Shown: positions 1 to 13,306, counted from the first letter of the stretch. The stretch is DNA of 64,000 bases from Epiperipatus broadwayi (GCA_028023455.1 JAQFVV010006428.1:231501-295500); one strand, 5' to 3'. The notes: generated from the sequence alone by a model not told the origin. Translations and numbers: made by a program.

Positions 1-2088
1 GTATTTAGGGCATAACTTTAATATTTAATAGAAAACTTACTTAATTATAAATAAATATGAATTTGTTCGACTTTAATAAAATCAATTCATCACGATTTAA
101 GAGCATTAGAGCGGGCTTTACTGGAACTGAGAAATAAACGGTACTGATGACTTATGAGCTATAAAAATGAACACGATAAATATGATGGCTGGTCGGTGAT
201 TTAAGTATGAGGGGAAACCAGGCCGGGTCATAGCCATGAGCCTTTGGTGTTCCAATATAATAAAAAAACGAGCAAGTGGAGGAAGTGCTTTCTTCCTAGA
301 TAATTAAACTAATAGAAATATCACCGAGGACAAGCTTATGAAACAGGAGATGGTCGTGTCAGCAACGTTTGGAAAATGATGACTTGGTAATCATCATATT
401 TAAATAATAAAAACCCAATTTATATAAAGAGTGCTCTATGTGATGACCTGATCAAGTTAAATTAAAGTCAAACATGCTTTAATCAAAAAGTATTTAATGC
501 AATTAGAAATTATATTAATTATGCCCTAAATCCCATGCCCTTCCTGAATATTACTAGAAAGTATAAAATTTGAATTAGAATATATTCATTTAACTCCTTT
601 ATCGAACTTTTTGTGAAACAATATATTAATGTCAATAAATAGATATTATAAACTCAGTAAAGTGACCGGAAGCATAGGTTAGAAATTGAGCTAATAATTT
701 GTTGTTATCAGCCATTAATAAAATAGCAAATATTGTATAAATCCTTCAACTCGATAATTAATAGAACTGTATCAAATTAGTTCTAGTGGGTAAGAATTAC
801 TATAAAAATAAATATAATATTATTTAACATGGCAAATGCAATGAAGGAAATTATTATCGAGTTGAAGTTATTATTGGCATATATTAAAAAATAAATTATA
901 TTAATAATCTTCTAGCAAATATATAATAGGGTTAAATAAACGAACCGCCATCGTAAGAAAGGAAAGTTAACAGATATTAAATTTAAAGACTAGAGATAGA
1001 TAGAGAATTACTACATAATTTAAAATAACATTAATAAAAAGACAATTTAAAGTAGATAGCTTAAAGATGTTTTAACTTAAAGTTCAGAACTGGCCAGGTT
1101 CAAAAGGAAATATATTACCATTTCTTCATGGTTGGCTTCTGAGTTTCCACAGGGCAGAGTACAGTTGGATGAAATGTATGCACGCATTTTGAAAATTATG
1201 TGAATAGCATTTTGATGGATTTCTCTAAGGTTTCGGCAGCTTACGATTGGTATATGAATTTTTATATTACAGCCACATTGAAGATTTTCAGGGGACTTAA
1301 GGAACCATAGTCAGACTCTTGAAATTAAGCCGTCCCCCCACCATGGTAGAAACACTATTTTACTTCATAATTTAACTGGGTGGCTTCTTGTGTAATGAAA
1401 TATATATGGCTTCTCTTAATGAGGAATAATAGCTGCTTGAAAACTTTTTCTGGGCTATTTATCTGTCCTCTGATGCCTTCAGGCAAGCGCTTCTTTCATT
1501 ATCAATTTATTAGTTGTTTTTAGAACATTCCTTCGATAAGGCTTTCAAACTCATTAACTTGAATTCATTTTCTAATTAGAAAATGAATTTTTAAAACCAG
1601 AAAAATGATTTTAATTAGCGACCATCCTTACATTTTAAATACTTATCTTTTTTTTTAATTAATAAAAACGTTACCCATTGTTTTTGGAAAGGGACAATCT
1701 GAAAGCTTATCGAAAGAATGTAGCTTTTAATCACTAAAAATTTGAACAAACTATTTAAAGTAAAATAAAACATTCCCGATGCAATGAAACTTTAGAAAGA
1801 ATATGTACATTTAAATATTTATAAATATATATGCACAATCCACGCGGTTATAATATATATAAATTCAGGAATAATTCTATTATGAATTTATTAGTAAAAA
1901 TGATTAATTTAAATCTCAAATGAGTTAATTTTAACACACATTTATAATAGTTTATCTTTAAGGAAAGTAGTGTGGATTGAACGATAAAGCCCCATTGCAT
2001 CGGAAATTCAAGGTTAGTACAAGGGGTTGAAGTTGGCTACATGTGAAAGATCATGAAGCTAGGATCGAACTTAGATCTGACTGCTTCA
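1..2088. repeat. Direct repeat copy 1 of a 4,065-bp-spaced duplication
   Basis: This stretch recurs nearly unchanged at 4066-6156; by eye only scattered substitutions and 1-2-bp indels separate the copies. Neither copy has an open reading frame of interest. The first base of the window coincides with the start of the match, so the repeat may extend to the left. The first ~531 bp are bounded by an imperfect inverted pair (tatttagggcataa near 2-15 and ttatgccctaaat at 519-531), and a second inverted pair surrounds cttcaactcgataat near 747 and attatcgagttgaag near 854. It could be one unit of a tandem array or one of two flanking repeats of an element; the sequence does not decide. Confidence 0.85.
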
Positions 2089-4065
2089 TTTTTTTACACT
2101 TCAAAAAAAACAATGAAAAAAAATTTATTTTACTTATATTTGATACATTTATAAGTTTACTTGATTAATTGGTAGACTATGCAATTAATTAGTAACATAC
2201 AAATATTGATATATTTTAGCAAGTATACTAGTAATTCTCTATGTTGGATCGATTTGGTTTTTATTATTTATTTAGGCAACTCACTCTCTGCTGTACTGAC
2301 AATCATATTTGCTGACAAATTTATTTATATGGGCGCCAGTCAGCAACATGAGATTAATAGGACATAGGAAATAATCCATTGATCACCCAAACCATATATG
2401 ATTGACATAATTTAGGATAGAACAATTTAATTGATGAATATTTATTATTTTAAAACTGACAACGCATTTTAAACATAGGAGTTCAACTATTTCATTTCAA
2501 ATATGCATGAGGCTTTCACACACAAAAAATGTCAAAATTAATATTTTACAAGAACTTTTATTTGTTGATATCATTTTTAATCTTGCTAGCATAAGAGCGT
2601 GTAAACCATTGAAGCATTTTCTTGTTGTTACACAAAAGGTCTTCACCTACTTTGAGGTTACTCTAGAAATTATTGTCATTTAAGCGTATTGTCACACTGC
2701 ATCGGACTGCTTGACATATAATTCCCAGTCAGAAGGTCGTCACCTGTTTTGAGGTTACTCTAGAAATCGCTGTCATTAAAGCATATTGCCCACTACATCA
2801 GACCGCTTGACATGCAATTCCCAGTCTGAAGGTCTTCACCTGCTTTGAGGCTACTACTAATAAGAAGTGAACATTTAAAATAACTGCTAGCAAGCAATAC
2901 TTTGAAATTAAACTTTTAATGTGATATCGATATTGGATACTTTTATCTAACAACTGAAATAAACACTAATTAATTTTGACACAGAAAATATTTCATCAAT
3001 TTTACCTCTTGCTTAGATCTACTCTTACTACTTTTCTAACACTACTTTTCTTACTGTCACGAACGCGTATCAAACGTATATTATATATATACTGAGATAC
3101 ATTTAATTAATTTATATACATATTCTATATTATTACTTTTTCTTTTTCTTTAAATAATTATTTTGACTAACAAATCTTCTAATGAACGAACATTTACATA
3201 ATCTTGAAAACATTTAAGTATTAAAAATCATTTCAGTTATGTGTTATAAATCGCACAACTTTTCTTCAAATATATATAACATTCTACAAAAATATCACTT
3301 TCTATTGAAACATTTAATTTATTGAGATCTCAATTGATTGAGTAACTAAGATCATAATTACTATCTCCAGGGTGTGTGGGATTTATTAAATCAAGCTCCC
3401 ACGATTGGGCGACCAAAAACATAACCATATATACCGGTCAAAAAGAAGCCAACACATCAACAAACCCAAACTCAAAGTCGGATTCAAACTCAGGCGGTTC
3501 AAACTGAATTCAAAACCAACTCACGAGCTCAGATCAAATCAATGGGTGACATATATCGATGGTACATGACTATGCGCCAAGGAACTAGCTCAACGGATGA
3601 TGATGATTAATGAGACCCCTGATTTAACTCTAATGAAGTATAATAAAATAACTAAGAATCTTTATAAGTCAACTCATATATATATATATATATGTTCGGG
3701 TTGCCAATACAGGCAGTGAGCATTAATATTAAAATAATTTGAATAAAAAGAAAGTAAAAAAAAACCAAATGGGTTAATAAAATGTTTAATAATAATTATA
3801 ATTTTGTTCAACTTTTAGATTGTGATTATATAGATTACCTCTAGTCTTTAAACGGAATTTATATTTACAACAAGAATGGCAGTCCTTATTATATGCCAAT
3901 ACTATTACGCAATATTATATGATAAATATATGTCTATGCCCCCGACAAGAAAATAAAGGTAGATAAACATATTTGGCTATGACTGAAATTATTATTCTAA
4001 TTCTAGAGGAAAGAATGTGATCTTTATTTTCACATTCGTAAATCAATTCACAAAGAGCAAGATAT
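2089..4065. other. Spacer between the two direct repeats; no gene seen
   Basis: This AT-rich segment is single-copy in the window. It contains the 97-bp tandem repeats at 2636-2852, short pyrimidine-rich runs around 3000-3060, and a less AT-rich patch at about 3365-3600 with no recognisable coding motif. If the flanking repeats were LTRs this would be the interior, but it has no gag or pol signature, so a tandem duplication is the simpler reading. Confidence 0.5.
2636..2852. repeat. ~97-bp tandem repeat, about 2.3 copies
   Basis: Units begin aaggtcttcacctactttga at 2636, aaggtcgtcacctgttttga at 2733 and aaggtcttcacctgctttga at 2829, giving periods of 97 and 96 bp. Each full unit also carries a conserved tail ending in cttgacat and aattcccagtc. 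No coding potential is apparent. It may be a short satellite or a piece of a repeat with internal units. Confidence 0.85.
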
Positions 4066-6156
4066 GTATTTAGGGCATAACTTTAATATTTAATAGAAAA
4101 CTTACTTAATTATAAATAAATATGAATTTGTTCGACTTTAATAAAATCAATTCATCACGATTTAAGAGCATTAGAGTGGGCTTTACTGGAACTGAGAAAT
4201 AAACGGTACTGGTGATTTATGAGCTATAAAAATGAACACGATAAATATGATGGCTGGTCGGTGATTTAAGTATGAGGGGAAACCAGGCCGGGACGTAGCC
4301 ACGAGCCTTTGGTGTTGCAATATAATAAAAAATGAGCAAGTGGAGGAAGTGCTTTCTTTTTAGATAATTAAACTAATAGAAATATCACCGAGGACAATCC
4401 TATGAAACAGGAGATGGCTCGCATTACCAACGTTCGGAAAATGATGACTTGGTAATCATCGTATTTAAATAATAAAACCCAATTTATATAAAGAGTGCTC
4501 TACGTGATGACCTGATCAAGTTAAATTAAAGTCAAACGTGCTTTAATCAAAAAGTATTTAATGCAATTAGAAATTATATTAATTATGCCCTAAATCCCAT
4601 GCCCTTCCTGAATATTACTAGAAAGTATAAAATTTGAATTAGAATATATTCATTTAAGTCCTTTATCGACCTTTTTGCGAAACAATATATTAATGTGAAT
4701 AAATAGATATTATAAACTCAGTAAAGTGGGCGTGAGCATAGGTTAGAAATTGAGCTAATAATTTGTTGTTATTAGCCATTAATAAATTAGCAAAAATTGT
4801 ATAAATCCTTCAACATGATAATTAATAGAACTGTCTCAAATTAGTTCTAGTGGGTAAGAATTACTATAAAAATAAATATAATATTATTTAACACGGCAAA
4901 TGCAACGAAGGAAATTATTATCGAGTTGAAGTTATTATTGGCATCTAATAAAAAATAAATTATATTAATAATCATCTAGCAAATATATAATAGGGTTAAA
5001 TACACGAACCGCCATCGTAAGAAAGGAAAGTTAACAGATATTAAATTTAAAGACTAGAGATAGATAGAGAATTACTACATAATTTAAAATAACATTAATA
5101 AAAAAGACAATTTTACAGTAGATAACTTAAAGATGTTTTAACTTAAAGTCCAGAACTGGCCAGGTTCAAAAGGAAAGATATTACCATTTCTTCATGGTTG
5201 GCTTCTGAGTTTCCACAGGTCAGAGTCCAGTTGGATGAAACGTATGCGCGCATTTTGAAAATTATGTGAATAGCATTTTGATGGATTTCTCTAAGGTTTC
5301 GGCAGCTCACAATTGGTATATGAATTTTTATATTGCAGCCACATTGAAGATTTTCAGGGGACTTAAGGAACCGTAGTCAGACTCTTGAAGTTAACCCTCC
5401 CCCCATTATGGTAGAAACACTATTTTACTTCATAATTTAACTGGGTGGCTTCTTCTGTAATGAGATATATATGGCTTCTCTTAATGAAGAATAATAGCTG
5501 CTTGAAAACTTTTTCTGGGCTATTTATCTGTCCTCTGATGCCTTCAGGCAAGCGCTTCTTTCATTATCAATTTATTAGTTGTTTTTAGATACATTCCTTC
5601 GATAAGGCTTTCAAACTCATTAACTTGAATTCATTTTCTAATTAGAAAATGAATTTTTAAAATCAGAAAAATGATTTTAATTAGTGACCATCCTTACATT
5701 TTAAATACTTATCTTTTTTTTTTAATTAATAAAAACTTTACCCATTGTTTTTGGAAAGGGACAATCTGAAAGTTTATCGAAAGAATGTAGCTTTTAATCA
5801 CTAAAAATTTGAACAAACTATTTAAAGTAAAATAAAACATTCCCAATGCAATGAAACTTTAGAACGAATATGTACATTTAAATATTTATAAATTTATACG
5901 CACAATCCATGCAGTTATAATATATATAAATTCAGGAATAATTCTATTATGAATTTATTAGTAAAAATGATTAATTTAAATCTCAAATGAGTTAATTTTA
6001 ACACACATTTATAATAGTTTTTCTTTAAGGAAAGTAGCATGGATTGAACAAATAAAGCCCCATTGCATTGGAAATTCAAGGTTAGTACAAGGGGTTGAAG
6101 TTGGCTACATGTGAAAGATCATGAAGCTAGGATCGAACTTAGATCTGACTGCTTCA
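4066..6156. repeat. Direct repeat copy 2
   Basis: This is the second copy of the sequence at 1-2088, starting gtatttaggg and ending gactgcttca. The match stops where the left arm of the Penelope-like element begins (about 6155), whereas copy 1 continues into different sequence after 2088. The copy is therefore either truncated by that insertion or naturally ends there. Confidence 0.85.
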
Positions 6157-7083
6157 ATATGTAATTATATAATTAAATATTTATAAATACAGTAATCAGA
6201 TATATTTAAAAAAAATTATCCACTTAGGAATGAGTGCTTTTGACTATCCTCCTAGTGTTTGTCAACTAACACTTTGGAAAACTAATTTTTCTACAATTCT
6301 GTGATCTTAACATTTGCTGCCTGGCTGTTAATTAAATCATGTTTGTATTTGTATATTAGCATAGCTTCTTTTTTTGTTGTTGTTATTTTTTTCAATTTGA
6401 AATATTTTAACATTGTTGTAATTGAAGTTAAAACCATAAATACATGAATTATTATGATTGTGAAAAACAGATGCTGAAACATTATTATCTACTTTACAAT
6501 TTTGATTCAATTTCTGACATCTTTTTAACAACAGCAAGTGCTCTTTAGTTCTTTTTTCCAATGTACATCTCGATTCACCTTTATATTTACTATCACACCT
6601 ACATATCCATTTATAAATAATACAATTTTTATTTATAAATGAGATTTTAGCTTTAGAATTATTTATTAATTTGTTTAATGTAGGAGGTGTGTAAAATGTA
6701 ATATCGCATATACCTTTATAAATCTTCCTTATAAAATTTACTTGATCATTCAAAATATATGGCATTGATATCCATATTTTTTTATTAACAGGACCATAAT
6801 AATTCATGTATTTATGGTTTTAGCTTCAATTACAATAACATTAAAATATTTCAAATTGAAAAAAATAACAAAAGAAAATTAAAAGAAGCTATGCTAATAT
6901 ACAAATACAAACATGACAGCCAGGCAGCAAACATTATGATCATGAAATTGTGGGAAGGTTAGCTTTTCAAAATGTTAGTTGACAAAGACTATGAGAATAG
7001 TCAAAGGCATTCCTAAGTGGATAAAATTTTAAAAATATGTCTGATTAGTGTTTATATAAATATTCAATTATATCATTACATAT
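6155..7083 (-). mobile_element. Penelope-like element end with inverted terminal arms
   Basis: A left arm (about 6155-6457) and a right arm (about 6793-7083) are inverted copies of each other, clearly alignable over nearly 300 bp with small indels. They flank a single-copy core that encodes part of a GIY-YIG endonuclease on the minus strand. The inner ends both carry aattcatgtatttatggttt and the outer ends share cctaagtggata. Penelope-like elements are known to insert with terminal repeats in direct or inverted orientation, which fits this arrangement. Only the 3' part of an element is present; no reverse transcriptase was recognised. Confidence 0.65.
6337..6807 (-). pseudogene. GIY-YIG endonuclease fragment of a Penelope-like element
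   Basis: The minus-strand frame of 156 codons has a region reading IYKWICRCDSKYKGES followed by LEKRTKEH. This matches the Penelope-type GIY-YIG nuclease layout, in which a short Cys-rich linker precedes the Y..Y-G motif and a downstream Arg and His. The canonical GIY and YIG tripeptides are degraded (IYK, KYKGE). The upstream stretch with PYILNDQVNFIRKIYKG resembles the linker between reverse transcriptase and nuclease. The end is A-rich and frameshifted: the homologous tail SQAANVKITEL lies in another frame at 6291-6350. This is a dead 3' fragment. An alternative is a stand-alone GIY-YIG gene, made unlikely by the decay and the inverted arms. Confidence 0.6.
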
Positions 7084-7084
7084 A

Positions 7085-10000
7085 TTTAAATCATTACACA
7101 CACATACACACACACATATATATATATATATTGTGCCCTATTCTACAGGTCAGAATCAGCTCATCACAGCAAATTATTAAAAAAATTTAAATTTAGAATA
7201 TGTTCCTTGATGTGTTAGTTATATTGTATTAATAATATCTTAAAGATACAATTTGAGGCTAAATAAAATATGTAATGCATAAAATTATAATGAATAATCT
7301 TAAAATAGTTAAGTAAAGCTAAAAATATTATTACATATGGTTGGAAAAGCTGGCCATAATAAATAATGCTGCTATAAATGTTTAAAGTATGTTTTAAAAA
7401 GTTCATTTGTAGTAGTCTTAAACTTATAGTTAAATAAAAGTTATATTTATTTTTATAAATTATATTTAATAATTATAATTAATATCATATATTTTAAAAG
7501 TAAGTTTTATGGTAGTGAAAGTTATATTTAATTCTATATTTTCTAAATTATTCTTAGAAATTTTGTATTATTGTATTATTTTATTTAATACAACAAGCGT
7601 TGCAATTTATGATTTATTCCCAGACAGAAAATCGGATACAGTCTGTCTTAGTTATATTAGTCATGTGACTTGTATAATATATGGTTATACATGCATGCTT
7701 GCTAGTATTTAGATTAGTAAAGTTCAAAATATTTTAAAATTGCATTATAGAAATGGATATAATTATTACCTATCACAAAAGCAAATATTAAGTTAGTTGT
7801 TATAAAATGCTTTTAAATAATATAATAAAGATTAATACAATTAATAAAAGTTAAATATTTTGTATTAAAATAAAATAGATAAATTAAATATTAAAGGTGG
7901 GATAAATTATTAAATATTATTTTTATAAATCATTTTAAAAGATTAATTATTTTAGTAAAGTAATAATTGATTTAGGATTAATATTTTTAAAATAATATTT
8001 TAAAGTTATAATACGTCATATTTTTTTTTTGAAATTTAATTGTGTAAGAATGTAACATTATGCAAATTTGGTATCAAATGAAAAGTAAGAATCCACCAAT
8101 AGGATGACATATTTTATAGGATATAAATACTGTTGCATGGGGGTATCAGGGGTAATCAAATGTGTCAGTGATCGTATCAGTAGCTATCGAGGAGATAGTA
8201 ATTTTAAATTTTTATTATTTTAGTCAATTTTTTAGTGTTCTCGTACAATTTATTTGCAAAGCCAATAGGACATTTATTTTAAAGTATTTGCAAAGAGAGT
8301 GTAAAATAAATATATTTTAATAACTTCATTTTAAATATGCATTGCTAATTTTTAAAATTCTTTTACCAAGAGTGTTCATCAGAAACTTAATATAACTTCA
8401 CAATAAAAATATGGAAATGCCGATAAGTAAAATGTATTTAATGGAAATTTTAAAAAATATATATAATAACTGTGAATATAATATTAATAATATTAACCAA
8501 GAGGACTATTCCATAGAATAAATTATTATTATGGACATTGTACAGGAAGCTTAATAGAAAAGCTATTTGCCGATTAAAAGTAAAGTACACATTATTTTTT
8601 TATAACAGCAAGTTAGTCTTGTCCAAGATTAATAAGTAATATGACAAGTATATTATATAATAATTTATGGAAACAATGCTATAGAAATAAATGTTATATC
8701 ATTTTTGAAAGAAACATTATAAATATTTGCAAGAAATTATTTTAAGTAAAGACTAATGGAAAATATTTATGAAAGCGTATGTTATAAAAACCTGAGGTAT
8801 ATAGGGTTATACGCATTTTATAAAAATTGTTTAAAAATTGAATTTTAAGACAAGAATGAAACCACTGAAAATAAGTAATAAATAGCAATAAAATTTCCTA
8901 AAGAAAAAACCTACAGAGAAAAGGAATATGTGAGTAAATAAAAATATGGAATTGTGAAAATATTTTATATTGCACAAAAAGTTTATCCAGATTGTTCGAG
9001 CTAAGCTAACAGGACATGATGCATCACCAGGCCGACATGGAATATTCTGGGATTGTAACTTCATGGAATTATTTTTAAATGTTATTATTTTATTATGATT
9101 TTAATAATCATCGTTCTGGACTATAGAAACCATAAACTATTATTCTATAACTTTTCCAGGATGGATCGATGATTATTTTATTTAATTTTTTAAGATGTTA
9201 AAAGATGTCATATTTCTTTTTTTATTATTCGTTTTTAAACTTCGCCCACCACCAGAAACAGTTTTGTCTTGCTTGTCATCAAGCAAGAGAAGACTAGCAA
9301 TGGGGAAGTTTTAAAATTGCTCTTGAGAAGAACATACTTAAAATAAATAAAAAAAAACCTCTTGAGAAAATAAAAAGATTTTGAACTTTATAAAGAACAT
9401 TCGTCAATTGAAGAATCAATTGAAGATATACATAATATAGTTTTGATTTTTATTTATTAACTTTCTTAAAGTGTAGTATTATTTTTGGTTTATAAGAGTA
9501 GGAATATGAATATTAACTTATTGATATTATAATCTTATAGTAGAATAATTTAATAATTTAAATAAGAACATTTAAATAAAAGTATGGATGTATTTTCATA
9601 TATGCAATGTTGTATCTAATTGATGGAAAAAGAAGACTGCAGAAGTGATGACAAGTCAATATCACTTGGTAATAGTTAATGAATATTGATATATTTTATG
9701 ATGTATGTTTTTTTTTTTTTTCTTTTTTGCAGATTGCCTACGAATTATAATGTATGGAAGTATAAATGTTGAATTATATGCAAATGCATTTGTACAACAC
9801 ATTTAAATTATGAGATTAGGATTTATTTTGGGAATATGCATACTTTAATTTTATACTAGTAATATAACCCAATATGATGAATATTATGTGATTCTTTTAA
9901 AACTTTCATATTATTGGATGTTCAAAGTATTTATATGACTAGTTTGTATGTGTTTAGGATATAAAATAAAAAAGTAAAGCAGATTTTTCTTGTGGATTAG

Positions 10001-12267
10001 TGAGGTCACTCTAATTATAATTGAATTTTGTTTATTATTGTTGAATATGTAAGTTAGTTATTTGTCGATGTAAGATTTGATAAATCTTTTAGGAAATAAT
10101 GATAAGATAGTGACTTGGTTGTAATATTATAAACATGAACCCAAGAGATGATATTAAGGTAGGATGTAATAAGGGAATATGAATAGTATTTTGTAATCTT
10201 AGTAGATATACAGTACACTTAACAAAGCCATGTAGGTGTACATTTATTTGTGGGCAGTGTCTATTTTAAGTATTGATGTTTCAATAAAGCTGAAGGAATA
10301 GCTTTGACATCATTGATAGTATTGGAGGCTATTAGACAGAAGTGGTCATGCCTCTATTTCTTATAGATACACTGTGCCATGGTATTTTTATCCAATATGT
10401 TCTATGAGTTATACTCTAGTTTTTTTTCCCTCGGCCTACACATCTATTCGCTATCTAGATTTCTAAAGTAACTACATCACACAGTATGGTATATTTTAAA
10501 AGAAATAATAGATAATTTAGAGTTTAAGATATGCTATTTTCTGAATAAGATAAGTTCATTTACTTGTAAGAAGAAGAAAAGTTTGTGCAAATTGGAATTG
10601 AAAATCCAACGATCCAAAAGCTAAAAGAATCATAAAATATGTTTTTTAGATATTTTATTTTTGAAATAAAATAAATTTCAGGAATAAAATATATAAAGCA
10701 AAGTTGCTTTTGGAATATTAAATAACTTATCAATATTTTATTTTTAAATGAGTACTGCATATTTTTAAGATATAATGTTATAAAGTAAAACAATATAAAC
10801 AATAAGTGTAGGTACAAGTTTTATATTTATTAAATAATAGGGAATATGTCAGTTATTACAATGATATAGTATTATAGTAATATTAAATGGGATGTATTAT
10901 ATTTAATAATCATAGTGTAGTGAACAACGATATCCACACATCTAGTAATAAATTATCAGTGGACATTTTATATGATATCTTTTAACATTGCAAAATGAAA
11001 TTATCTAGTGAAAATATCCATGCTCAATTATTATTATTATTTGTGTTTTCCGTACTATTTTTCAATAGATGTTTTTTAATAAAAAAGGAAGCATAGTTAA
11101 ATAATAGTTAAAGATATAATATATTTCAAATAAGTATAAATAAGTGTAATTTTATCATAAGATTGATCATAAAGGGATCAATAAGATTGTATTGTTTTAT
11201 TATTATTACTTTAAGTCAGAGTGAAGACTTAACTAGGTTCTAATAAAAAATGTATAACGGTGCAAATTTAGAATGTCAAAATTTAAATATTGTAAATAAA
11301 TTGTTATTTTGGTTTAGTGTTATAATAAAACTTTGTTAAATTTGTTTTCAAAAGTGTGTGTGTTCTGATTATTTATTTTTCCCATCACAATGCATCTAAA
11401 ACACAGAGTCATTGAATCAAAATAATATTTTTGCACAGAAATAAATAAAGAATTATTTTAAAAATTCAAATATTTTCTTGGTATTTATTTATTTAAGTAA
11501 TCACAATTTATATTATGTTATGGTCATAAATTAATTATCATAATAGTACATTGAAGTATATGCTATTAGTTGCCTAACATATATTTTTCAGATTACCAAA
11601 TGCTACCACATATTTATTATGTTATTATATGAAGATAAAAGATTGTATTATAGTATTTTATCATTTTATTATAGTAATAAAATTATAGTGAAGAGAAAAG
11701 ATACATAAAACTAGTTCATCCAATGAAGAATATTATTATTATTTATTATTATTATTATTAGTTTAGGTATAGTAGAGTGTGACATAAAAATCCCTTTATC
11801 ATGTTTTACTACAGTGATCTTGATTAACTTAGAATAATTTTATGAACCTGAGATTTTTATAGAGCTAAATTATTATTAAAAAAAGATTTAGATTTAATTA
11901 TTAGTTTAATCTTAATGATTAAGAGTTATTAAAGTCATAAGAATAGTATAAGCTTATTTATTTGAGATAGTAATATGGGGGATAGTATTGTTATGCCATT
12001 GAGGTAGTATCCTGTGGGATATTGGCTCAATATAATCTTTCTTGTCACCTGTATTTTCACTTCCAAGTCTCATGATATAATAAATATTTATTTATTTATT
12101 TTATAAACTGAACCTTTTCATTATTTTGCTAGTAGAATGTTTTAATATAATGCAGGATATTTTATTTATTAATTATTTGCATTTAATTAAACGTAATAGG
12201 TAACTGAGCTAACCCATTTTGTTTAATATTATACTGCCCGGAAGTGAGACTACAAACAGATAAGGTT
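7085..12267. other. AT-rich DNA, no gene recognised
   Basis: The block starts with a CA/TA simple repeat at about 7088-7132. I see no exon, no transposon coding motif and only short chance frames. A small inverted repeat lies at 9101-9180 (ttaataatcatcg against cgatgattatttta). A stretch around 8040-8340 carries an accaatagg box, a tataaatac box and a later aataaa, which resembles a promoter or solo LTR but cannot be bounded. Several TAT/ATT microsatellite scraps occur, for example at 11736-11760. Confidence 0.5.
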
Positions 12268-12270
12268 AGA

Positions 12271-12302
12271 ATATATATATATATATATATATGTTAGACA
12301 GA

Positions 12303-12342
<40 letters not shown>

Positions 12343-12352
12343 TCTGTCTAAC
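12271..12352. repeat. TA-rich perfect palindrome
   Basis: A (TA)n run at 12271-12291 is followed by gttagacagaatttat, a second (TA)n run and the exact inverse ataaattctgtctaac (12293-12352). The 60-bp unit can fold into a single long hairpin. It may be a tiny foldback element or a TA microsatellite that grew at the centre of a palindrome. Confidence 0.85.
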
Positions 12353-12412
12353 ATTTTGTTGCTAAGCTATTGTAATTTTTAGACATTCTAACAGATTTTT
12401 TTTAGATAGAAC

Positions 12413-12726
12413 AGGTTAATTAGTAAAAGGATATGTGTTGAATATATTATAAAGGCTAACTTAGTATCTTAGATATTTGGAACAATTTAACAATGGCATG
12501 TCATTCAACATATCAGTGGCTGTACAATTATGCCATCAGACATAATATTAGATCATAGTCGCTGATAAGTCAGAGAAAAATTAGTTTTCTTTTATGGATA
12601 GCCTTATTGCTGCAGTGATATTATGATATGTTGAGTGACATGCCATTGTAAAGTTATTCCAAAAATCTAAGGCACTAAGTTAGCCTTTATAATATATTCA
12701 ACACATATCCTTTTACTAATTAACCT
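12413..12726. mobile_element. Foldback MITE with ~100-bp inverted arms
   Basis: The left arm (12413-about 12515) begins aggttaattagtaaaaggat. The right arm (about 12625-12726) is its inverse and ends atccttttactaattaacct. The arms differ at a small number of positions and enclose about 110 bp. No coding capacity is present. A target-site duplication was not clear from the flanks. Confidence 0.8.
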
Positions 12727-12837
12727 AAAAGAAGCAGCTGATTATTCAGAAAAAAATATTGACAAATTTATATGTCCCAAATCTAATATTTGATAAACAT
12801 ATAAATGATTGGAACAATAGTGATATTTTAAAATGAT

Positions 12838-13306
12838 AATAAAAATATATTAGTAATTATACTGATAGTCCTTTGGGCATTCTATACAAATTTTTTGTTA
12901 AATAATTACAATTCAACTACATCAAACTTTGGAGTTTAACCAATCAAAAGAACAAGCTGGATTTAAAAATGGTTTTAGTATAATGGATTATATCCAAGTA
13001 TTGAGAGAAGTTATAGAAAGGAACAATAAATATGAGTTACTTTTATGCTTTAGATTTGTACATTATAAAAATGCATTTGATTCTATAAAGATTTCTTTAG
13101 TGATTATAGCATTGAATCTTAAAAATATAGGATAATGGTTAAATTGTACAATAATATAAAGATTACCATTGATGAGGATATACCATTTAGTAGCTTCATA
13201 TTTCCAAAAAATTTTAAAGCGGTTTTACATGAAGTATTTTGTGGATTAAAATGAATAGGAAAGAGGGTAAAAGTAAATGGACATTATTAATTTAAATCAT
13301 TTAGAT
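12838..13306 (+). pseudogene. RTE-type LINE, 5' half of the reverse transcriptase (copy 1)
   Basis: The plus-strand reading contains EQAGFKNGFS, an imperfect form of the EQAGFR-G-ST-DH motif of RTE-clade reverse transcriptases, followed about 25 residues on by ERNNKYELLL and YKNAFDSIK (the palm motif with the catalytic aspartate replaced). Weak similarity continues upstream (ILYKFF). It is interrupted after NHL by the hAT element at 13307 and resumes beyond it. Stops and frameshifts are present throughout, so this is an old inactive copy. Confidence 0.75.

Noticed and set aside
120-190. Hammerhead-ribozyme-like ctgatga near 144 in the direct repeat.
   Set aside because: The second core (GAAA) and stems are not in place, and copy 2 has ctggtga instead.
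1-6156. Reading the 2.09-kb direct repeats as LTRs of a retrotransposon.
   Set aside because: The spacer has no gag or pol signature and no primer-binding site was seen; a tandem duplication is equally or more likely. Kept as unresolved repeats.
7509-7712. A 67-codon frame with hydrophobic start.
   Set aside because: No recognisable motif, no splice context and typical AT-rich chance composition.
8040-8400. Possible solo LTR or promoter with CCAAT-like, TATA-like and AATAAA strings.
   Set aside because: No repeat partner, no target duplication and no clear ends could be found in AT-rich DNA.
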